NCBI GenBank assembly: GCA_004352715.1
Contig: SCFE01000066.1
Location: forward strand, 915,238 to 979,237
DNA: 64,000 nt
DNA from: Hofstenia miamia
Taxonomy: Eukaryota > Xenacoelomorpha > Acoela
Direction: 5' to 3'
A model generated the notes under the pieces. The model did not search any database, had not been told where the DNA came from, and was given only the letters and a program-made list of their open reading frames with translations. The position numbers and the translations under genes were made by a program. Positions 56,851 to 64,000 of this stretch are shown here, one piece after another (the stretch's first letter is position 1; every line of letters begins with the position of its first letter).

Positions 56851-57619
56851 ATGGTTAGCCACACACCAATTATTGACGGTCTATCTAGATTGAATCCTCC
56901 CATCAATCCTCATATTATGACGTGGTATACCAGTTTCCTCACCAGAAGAAGCCACTTCACCACTATAAATGGCCAACATTCTGCAGTTCGTTACATTGAA
57001 CTTGGAGTTCCTCAAGGAACTGTCAGTGGTCCTGTTTTTTTAACTATGCTGTCGATAACACCTATCAAATATAAGACACAGCGTAATTCTCATTATCAGC
57101 TTTTGCTGACGATAATACTCTTATTGTACGATATTGGAGACAAAAGCAATTTTATAATCAATTCTCGTGAGGCTCATTTTTTATCCAAGAACCTTCATNT
57201 ACAAACACTATACTATGCATTGGTTATGCCCTCGCTAACATTGTTGTTCAGTTTGGGGAGGTTCTTCAAAATCCCTTATGCTGCTCTTAGATAAAGTTCA
57301 GAAAAAAGCTTTACGCCTTAAAATTATATCAAATTATACCCCTATTGAAAAAATCATAACCAAAGTTGGTAATAGGCTTCTTCAGCAGATACTGACTTCT
57401 GAGAATCATGTACTGCAAGATATTCTGCCTCAACGCTCACATTATGGAGATAGTCGACTGCGTGAGAGGCTCCCTGCAGTAATAAAAACCAACTCTGAAC
57501 GAGAACTTTTTCTTTTGCCATATCGGCTCATTCGTGGAATGAAAATTTAGTATTCCTATAACTTAAATGGATGTTTTTATCCGTTTTAAAATAAAAGTTT
57601 ATTATTATTATTATTATTC
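56851..57619 (+). mobile_element. 5'-truncated LINE with (TTA)n tail
   Basis: From about 56851: PHIMTWYTSFLTRRSHFTTI, then GVPQGTVSGPVF (RT box before YxDD), a degraded YxDD area (LLYDIGDK), then QTLYYALVMPSLTLLFSL and KVQKKALRLKIISNYTPIEK, ending DSRLRERLPAVIKTNSEREL and FLLPYRLIRGMKI before a TAG stop. The order is that of the RT second half and C-terminal domain of CR1/RTE-like LINEs. AAAATAAAAG and a (TTA)n run (57598-57619) follow as 3' end. One N at 57199. At least two frames; inactive. Confidence 0.85.
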
Positions 57620-57762
57620 CTACAGCTTTAAAAAATCTTTTCTAAGGGAAATGTCACTATGACGTATCTTTAAAGATGATATTTTGGCATAGATTTTATT
57701 CATAAAATATATTATGGCAAACTGAAAAAAAATTCTAGATTTACAATATACACAGTTTTAAT

Positions 57763-60307
57763 TTAATGACATTGCAACAAATGGAATTCAATCAATTGCT
57801 TTTCAATATCTTTGTGCTTAAGTTTATTGATTGTAAAAACCTGATTGTAATTAAAGTAGGAGTTTATTCCAAGAAAGTACAGGATCCCTTCCGCTACTAG
57901 GTACTCTTTAATTTGGACTATTAGCAGGGCATCGCGCATGATTATCGGAATCCGTTGACATGATCTCACAGCGTATTCAAGAAGTATAGTTGTAGTGAGC
58001 ATTATCGATAGTAAGAACCCGAAAGCTATAGCAAAGTAGCTCAGTGAGATTGTGGAATGCCAAAACGCCTCATTGCCAATTTCCACAGTCTCTGTCTTGC
58101 TCTCAAAAACATATAAAGCGAAATTGAATAGACATGTTATTGCTGCTAAAATCGACACGTATCTTGAAAGCGATCGCAAAACACATATTATAACAAAAAT
58201 GAACGGTGATAACGTTTGAATGGAGAGCAGCACACCAGTGTAAGAAAATATTAAGCCCAAGCAATTAATGAATAGCAGAGAGTTAAAGTTCGAAATATAC
58301 CTTGAAGACCAGTCGTTTAAGGAACGGCTAAAGCCCGTGAAAATGATAGAAAATTGACAGTAGCAATATAAGAACAACTGAAACTTTGAAAAATGAAAAC
58401 TTTTAGTTGCGTGAAGAAGAATAAATTGTAGCAGAATAAACATTCCGAAATACATTTCAATGTGAAAGCGTTTGTAAAATGACTTCCAGGCTTCACCAGA
58501 ATTGATAACAAGGTTTAACCAAGAGGAATACAGAATTCCAAAAGTGCAATAAATCAGTCGTATTAAAAAACTAATGATTTTTACATCTAAGCATGAGCAA
58601 CGCTTGTCTAGATAAATTTCAACCATCGGATGTCGCAGCAGGGCATGGTTGTCTTTCAGCATCTCTTGCATACTTAAATGCGAGTCACGACTCCTTTGAA
58701 ATATCTGAAATGAAACATTAATTTTAAATGACTTGTCAAACATTCCAACTCGTTTTACAGTCATATACGAGTTCATTATGGCCAGCGCCATGTCATGATT
58801 TGAAATGCATTCATGGAAAAACGACTGCAATAATTTCGTATTTTGCGTTTTTGGAAAAAAATGCTCGACAACACACAGATTTTTTGAGTATCTTAATGGA
58901 GTACTACCAAAGATGTTTAATTGAATTAAGAGCTTTGGATTGAAATTTCTGTGGGCAAGAAACAACTTTACAGTCTCATCACTTATTTTGTAAAAGCTTC
59001 CTAGTAAATAATGCATGCAATTACAAAGATTTCTGTCAATGATTTCAAATTCTAGATCTTCTCTCTTAAGCAGCTTCTCAGTCATGCTCATGTCATTATT
59101 GATGATGCTGATCATCAAGAGATTCTGACGAAATCTATTCAAGCTCAAATTGATTTCGATCTTAGTGTATCGAACCAAAAAATGCAGAAGATCGTGTTGC
59201 TTGCATGCGTAAGCTCTTTTCAATGCGGATTGGCTGCAATATGTTTTGAGAACTTCTTCACGATATTTTGCCAATGCAATAAAATATGCTCGATATTTTG
59301 CATTAAGGGGCTCACAAAGCAAAAGTTCTATGATATTTTCAACTTCTTGATTGGCTGATATTGGATTGATACTTGAATTTTCTAAATTGGTTAATATAAA
59401 ATGTTTCATAATGCTTAGATAAAAAAATTAGTTAAAAAACTTCAAATATTGATTGTAACAGCAATTTAGTACGTACTACTCTTATAATATTCAAAAGCAA
59501 TATATTTTATTATGCATAGCTATTCTAAACTAAGTTCAACATTCAGCTTTCAGCAGTCACAAATGAATAGCATTTTAATAATCAAGTAGAGAAAATAGAT
59601 TTTTAATGGTCTCAAACTTCTTTGACTAATTAAAATTCAATTGATGGCAAAATAAAAAACGTAGCAAATAAATTTTAAGGTCTTATCATTCCCAGGAATA
59701 TTCTTTCAACCGCGATAATAAAATGAAGAACTCAAATAGCGCTTGGCAGCATCAAGCACTCAAAATTAAATTAAGCTAAACAGAATGAATATAACAACTT
59801 AGTTAAAAATTTCTTACAAAAAGGAAAACGTATGATTTTTAACTTGCGCACAGCGTTCTACGTCAGCCAAGGAATGAAAGTGCTTTGGAATGATATTAAT
59901 AAAAGAACATTAAATTGGTTAATTAGCTTGTAGGTTAAATTTCTAGGGCAAATTCTAAATTGAAGCGACGCGTTAATAAAAGCAAATATCATCATAGCCA
60001 TGAAAAGAACCATGTGTGTTTTAACAAAAAACCTGGGAAATTATAATTTTATAAATAAAATTCATTTCTCAATACATCAATTAATATATGGAATAATTTT
60101 CCTAAATATATATAAATTCATAAATTAAGAGTTTTTTAAAAACGATATATATATATATANNNNNNNNNNNNNNNNNNNNNNNNNNNNNNNNNNNNNNNNN
60201 NNNNNNNNNNNNNNNNNNNNNNNNNNNNNNNNNNNNNNNNNNNNNNNNNNNNNNNNNNNNNNNNNNNNNNNNNNNNNNNNNNNNNNNNNNNNNNNNNNNN
60301 NNNNNNG

Positions 60308-60341
<34 letters not shown>

Positions 60342-62969
60342 GAAGGAGCGGCTGAATGCAAATTTCAAGGTCTTAAGCTTTAAAACACTCACTTTTTAAT
60401 GGATTGCATCTAAATTCGAAACACAAGCTACTAATTGTATTGTTTTTGTATTTATATTTGTGGTTTTATTTGCATTGTTTCTTAGCGTTATTTAGAGTTG
60501 TATTTTATACTGTACAAAGCAATTCTAAATAGATTTTTTCTTTCTCTCTTGCGTTGGTCAAAACCTCCTTGTTTTGCTAACAGCTTTGAGCAAAAAAAAT
60601 TGATTTCAAATTTTTAAAATAGATTAGGATAATAGTTTGCACTCTGTTGGAGAATCAATTTGTTTTTTCATTTTTCAATTTTTTTCCAATTACTATTATA
60701 TTTGTTAGCAATAGGTAGGAATGTATGGTAAAAAGCTTCAGACTGCTTTGAGTAAAAAATTGCATACATATGCTCAACAGGACAAGTAAAAAATGTAAAA
60801 GTTTTATATTTGGATTATTGTATTTTAAGATTGCAATTCTGGTAAGCTCTTCTTTGATATATATGGATGAAAGGCAAATTAAAGCCAGTAAATATACATT
60901 ACAGGTAATTTTTGCTTTAATATATTGCAATTAATTATTTCTTTTAAGCATAACATAGAAGGCTTCATTAAATGTAACCCCATTTCCCATCTTTTCATCT
61001 GCACTCCACTAATTAAAAGTATTAGATAATTGTTAATGCTTGACATTTAATTATCGTTTAGACAAATTTACATGGCAAGCAAACCCGAAGTCTTCTGTGG
61101 GTTTACTGATATTATCTTAATTCAATAAAGTTTAAAGCCACTACTAGTTTGCGAAAGTTAAAAATAATATTCTAATGTAAAAAAAATCCCTTAAAAATAC
61201 CTAATTGATATACCTATTGCTCCCGATTTCACGAGAATTTCTTCAATTTTATGGCAGTCATTGCGTCGTGATATGGATAAAGCAGTTTCATCATTTACTA
61301 ATAAATTCGGGTCGGCTTTCAATTCCAAAAGAAATTCAACCATTTCAATACAATTGTTGTGAACAGCCTAAAACGAAACTGTATGAGGAAATAACAGCTT
61401 ATTGTAACATATGCATTTAAAAATATGTAATGTGAATAGCAGTTGAATTTTTCTGTTTTATGAAGTCCAATCCTCAAATTAAATGCAATTTATGTCAAGC
61501 ACTTGTTCATAAAACTTAAGAATCACTACAATGATCTTGTCAATTAGAAAGCCAAGTTTTTTCCACTTAGAATTAGAAAATTTACCAACTCAAACGATTT
61601 TGTGTACTTCAGTTTCTTCAGAGATACTTTATTTTAGTTAAGTTTATTACATTAATTATTAGAGCCACTGTTAGGCAAAACTTTTGTATTCAATTATTAA
61701 AATATTGTGAATTTGCAGCTGTAGCCAGAGATAGGCACACCAAAAGAGGGGCAAGGTTGCTCAAATTGCCATCCAAAACAATTCTGGAAACAGAATTACT
61801 TTTTCTATATAAAATTAATAACAGAAGTTATTGAGAGGAAATTGCCAACAAGTTCCTTATATTCTTTGCAGATATTGATGCTTTAATATCAGTTTCTATA
61901 TAACTCACAAGCATTCAAGCATTTTGTTAAATTTGAAATCGATTTTTTTTATCAGAAAATTAAAGCATAAACATGTATCTTAGGGCGACAGCAAAAAATT
62001 GAAGATAATAAAATAATATGCATAATTGAAAAAAATGTTATTGACTTGGTAATCAAAAAAAAATTAGGTTTTAGTAAATTAATGAGGCTGTGGTTCAATA
62101 TCTAAAAAAGCATTTTTCTCCAATATTATCTAGAGATTGATGATGTTAAATTCTAATGCATGTATACTGCAAAAACATTTAATTTTTTAGGCCACGATTT
62201 GGTCTAAAAGCTAGTCTGATTTCAACAAATTTAGTTAGTTTGATCCATCCCTGATATGGTACTAAGTGATTTTATATGTTCATGTTTTCAAATTTCTACC
62301 TTACCACTCAGTTACAGTAGGGGTAAAGTTTCTTGAAACAAAGGTTTTTAGAAGAGCACATATTTATTGAACAGTATTGAATATTTGAAATTAATAAGTA
62401 AAATAATGTAAAAAGCACAACTTATATATCTAGTGCCAATGAAACAGATAAAAATGTTTACACAGGAAATTCAATGTTTAGATTTCCAAAAATAATGGAT
62501 CACTTCAAGTGATTTTTCCCCTACTGTACATTTTTGGAATATTCCTATTTTTCATTAAACATATGTCATTAGTTTTTGAAATTAGGAATTTTCCCAAATT
62601 ATAATATAACTATTCAAAGTTACAGTAGAATATTCTACGTAAAGAAGTATCTATAGATGATTTCCAAGCATATGACACTTCATTACAAGTTACTAAATAT
62701 ATACAAAATGTAAAAAATTACCCTCATTAAGGTGGTTTGCTTTAAATCGCCAATGTTGATGTTAACATTGTTCCGTACAAACTGTCTTAGTATTCGTTTA
62801 TCCTTCCTATCTACTGCTAGAAGCTGTGCAGTACCAATAGTTTTTTTCCGCAAGGACTTCTGACCGAGAAGTAGCTCTATAATCTCATAGTTCTCGTATA
62901 ATACTGCCAGGCCAAGGGCTGAGAAACCATGCTTATTCTTAGCATTGTAGTCGCATAATCTAGAGTTAA
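57763..62969 (-). CDS. Ankyrin/TRPA-like multi-spanning membrane protein, 3' part
   Basis: Three minus-strand exons with joining phases: 62722-62969, 61214-61367 and 57763-59381; the 5' end lies outside the window. Exon 1 has an ankyrin repeat (NAKNKHGFSALGLAVLYENY) and exon 2 another (AVHNNCIEMVEFLLELKADP). The large exon carries further degenerate repeats, then HALLRHPMVEIYLDKR, the pre-S1 motif of TRPA channels, and about six hydrophobic segments (residues about 278-300, 317-335, 343-360, 376-398, 402-436, 452-478 of its 548-codon ORF). After the last comes LLEYAVRSCQRIPIIMRDAL, like the post-S6 helix of TRPA. The loop before the last segment is only about 15 residues, without a recognisable selectivity filter. 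TRPA channels sense heat and chemicals in neurons; that role here is inference. The acceptor at 59382 was chosen by phase over the ATG at 59409. Confidence 0.7.
60145..60340. repeat. (AT)n microsatellite with 147-N gap
   Basis: AT run, N at 60160-60306, GAA, AT run. Lies in the last intron of the TRPA-like gene. Confidence 0.95.
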
Positions 62970-63014
62970 CTTGAATTTTATTTATGTAAATTTTGCCTCA
63001 TTCATAAATATTGT

Positions 63015-63059
<45 letters not shown>

Positions 63060-64000
63060 CTGAATTTTAAACATGGCTTTTCAAAAAACTATTCTAGTCT
63101 AAAATACCGATATTTTTATGACATGCGAGCGTAATTTTAAATGACCAGATTTGGCTTAAAAAACATGAACTGATGATAACATCCTCAACACTTTTATTTA
63201 TTTCTTCAAGGTTTTTTCAAATGTTTCTTTTAAGAGTACATTTTTTTTAATGCATTGCCAAAGAAAATAATTTCATTTTCCTTAAGGAACTTCCATTTCA
63301 GTATGCTTAAATATTTTTTTAAAGGCTGTGAATCTGTGTTCTGATCAGCTTTTATATATAGATAATGAAATAATAGCAAACAGGGGTGCATATAAAACGT
63401 TCTTTCAAAAATTGGAAAATGAATTTAAATATATTTTAAGGGTGTAAAGAAAAAACATAGTTCAATAAAATCTAACTCATTTCCTCAAAAATACAGCAAA
63501 TTCATTTTTCCCGAATATTATTGATATTCCAAAGGACTCAACAAAAAATTTTTTCAGCAGTATTAGATGTGTCAGGAATCTATTTATTAAGCAAGAGGAA
63601 ATTGACTTTTACTTTGAAATCATAAATCCCTGCTACCTTTGTTTATTGTTTCTGTATAAGGCCAAAGTAAGGGGTGTGAAAATATTTAAAAATGGCATTG
63701 TTTAACTATGTTTTCTTAATCGTGATACCAAGCATTAATAACTATGTAAATTTACCAAGAAAATATATTTTCACAGAAATATAAATAAATTTTACATAGA
63801 GTATTATAAAATCGACAACTTAAATATATTTAAATTTAATATATTTATATACCCCTGATAGTAAACATAGAATTTAAAATCTTAGAGCATACACAAAATA
63901 TTTTAATTACTTAGCCATATAAAAAGCCCTTTTTAATTTATTGTTCTTTGAAATTTTTCAGTAAGCACAATATTGATGAAACAGCATTATTATTAGTCAA
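62970..64000. other. Intron or upstream sequence of the TRPA-like gene
   Basis: No further ankyrin exon was found up to the window end. It includes an (AT)n run at 63017-63058. The exon at 62722-62969 needs an upstream exon ending in phase 1, so the gene continues past 64000. Confidence 0.5.
63017..63058. repeat. (AT)n microsatellite
   Basis: Uninterrupted run of about 21 AT units. Confidence 0.95.

Noticed and set aside
59382-59409. ATG at 59409 as start of a complete intronless 548-aa membrane protein
   Set aside because: An AATTTAG acceptor inside the ORF joins in phase with ankyrin exons upstream, so the ATG is likely intronic.
1-64000. CRISPR arrays, operons, prophage or bacterial replication signals
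   Set aside because: No regularly spaced repeats, no tightly packed gene runs and clear spliceosomal introns; the DNA is eukaryotic.

Overview
The window looks like AT-rich chromosomal DNA of an invertebrate animal. The evidence is spliced genes with metazoan orthologs (GOPC/PIST, a CNBP-like zinc-knuckle protein, an ankyrin/TRPA-like membrane protein), many (AT)n microsatellites that coincide with assembly gaps, and a dense load of animal transposons: mariner, Tc1-like, P-element/THAP, piggyBac, hAT, pogo-like, APE-type LINEs and an RLE-type (Dong/R4-like) LINE. Intron 3' ends are mostly TTTAG. Candidate first coding exons begin only 3 to 19 nt after such an AG, which would fit spliced-leader trans-splicing (helminth- or cnidarian-like) or short 5'UTR introns. 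I cannot name the species.

Layout. 1-2.1 kb holds minus-strand LINE debris (ORF1-like, PHD-finger and reverse-transcriptase relics). 2.8-4.6 kb holds two candidate exons of an unidentified minus-strand gene. 5-18 kb is mostly repeats: a mariner relic, a 1000-N gap flanked by an inverted repeat, a piggyBac relic, a P-element relic with a LINE fragment inside, dispersed repeats and a pogo-like MITE. 18.5-27.8 kb is a complete minus-strand GOPC gene (eight exons including a 24-nt microexon). Its first intron carries an intact 1289-bp mariner of DD37D type. 29.1 kb has one good exon of an unidentified gene.

29.5-34.6 kb is a nest. A pyrimidine-rich plus-strand LINE carries a (TTA)n tract. Into that tract a minus-strand Dong/R4-like element is inserted, and into the latter's ORF a 231-bp piggyBac-type MITE. 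The same LINE contains a 75-bp near-identical piece of the piggyBac gene seen at 11.4 kb. 34.8-38.5 kb has a Tc1/mariner relic, telomere-like repeats, a hammerhead-ribozyme-like fold and a broken RT-RNase H element.

39.3-43.9 kb is a five-exon CNBP/Gis2-like gene with eight CCHC knuckles and a probable GC-AG intron. 44-53 kb is gene-poor (mariner and hAT pieces, dispersed repeats). 53.4-54.7 kb has two coding-looking exons of unknown identity. 56.9-57.6 kb is a 5'-truncated LINE. 57.8-63.0 kb is the 3' part of a minus-strand ankyrin-TRPA-like gene whose 5' end lies beyond the window.

The host genes serve unrelated functions (Golgi/PDZ trafficking, nucleic-acid binding, membrane channel-like) and do not form a pathway. 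All exon models come from reading splice signals and homology by eye. I see no wholly new system. The most unusual observations are the nested insertion in the TTA repeat, the hammerhead-like motif, the chimeric 75-bp fragment, the gap-spanning inverted repeat and the pore-poor TRPA-like protein.
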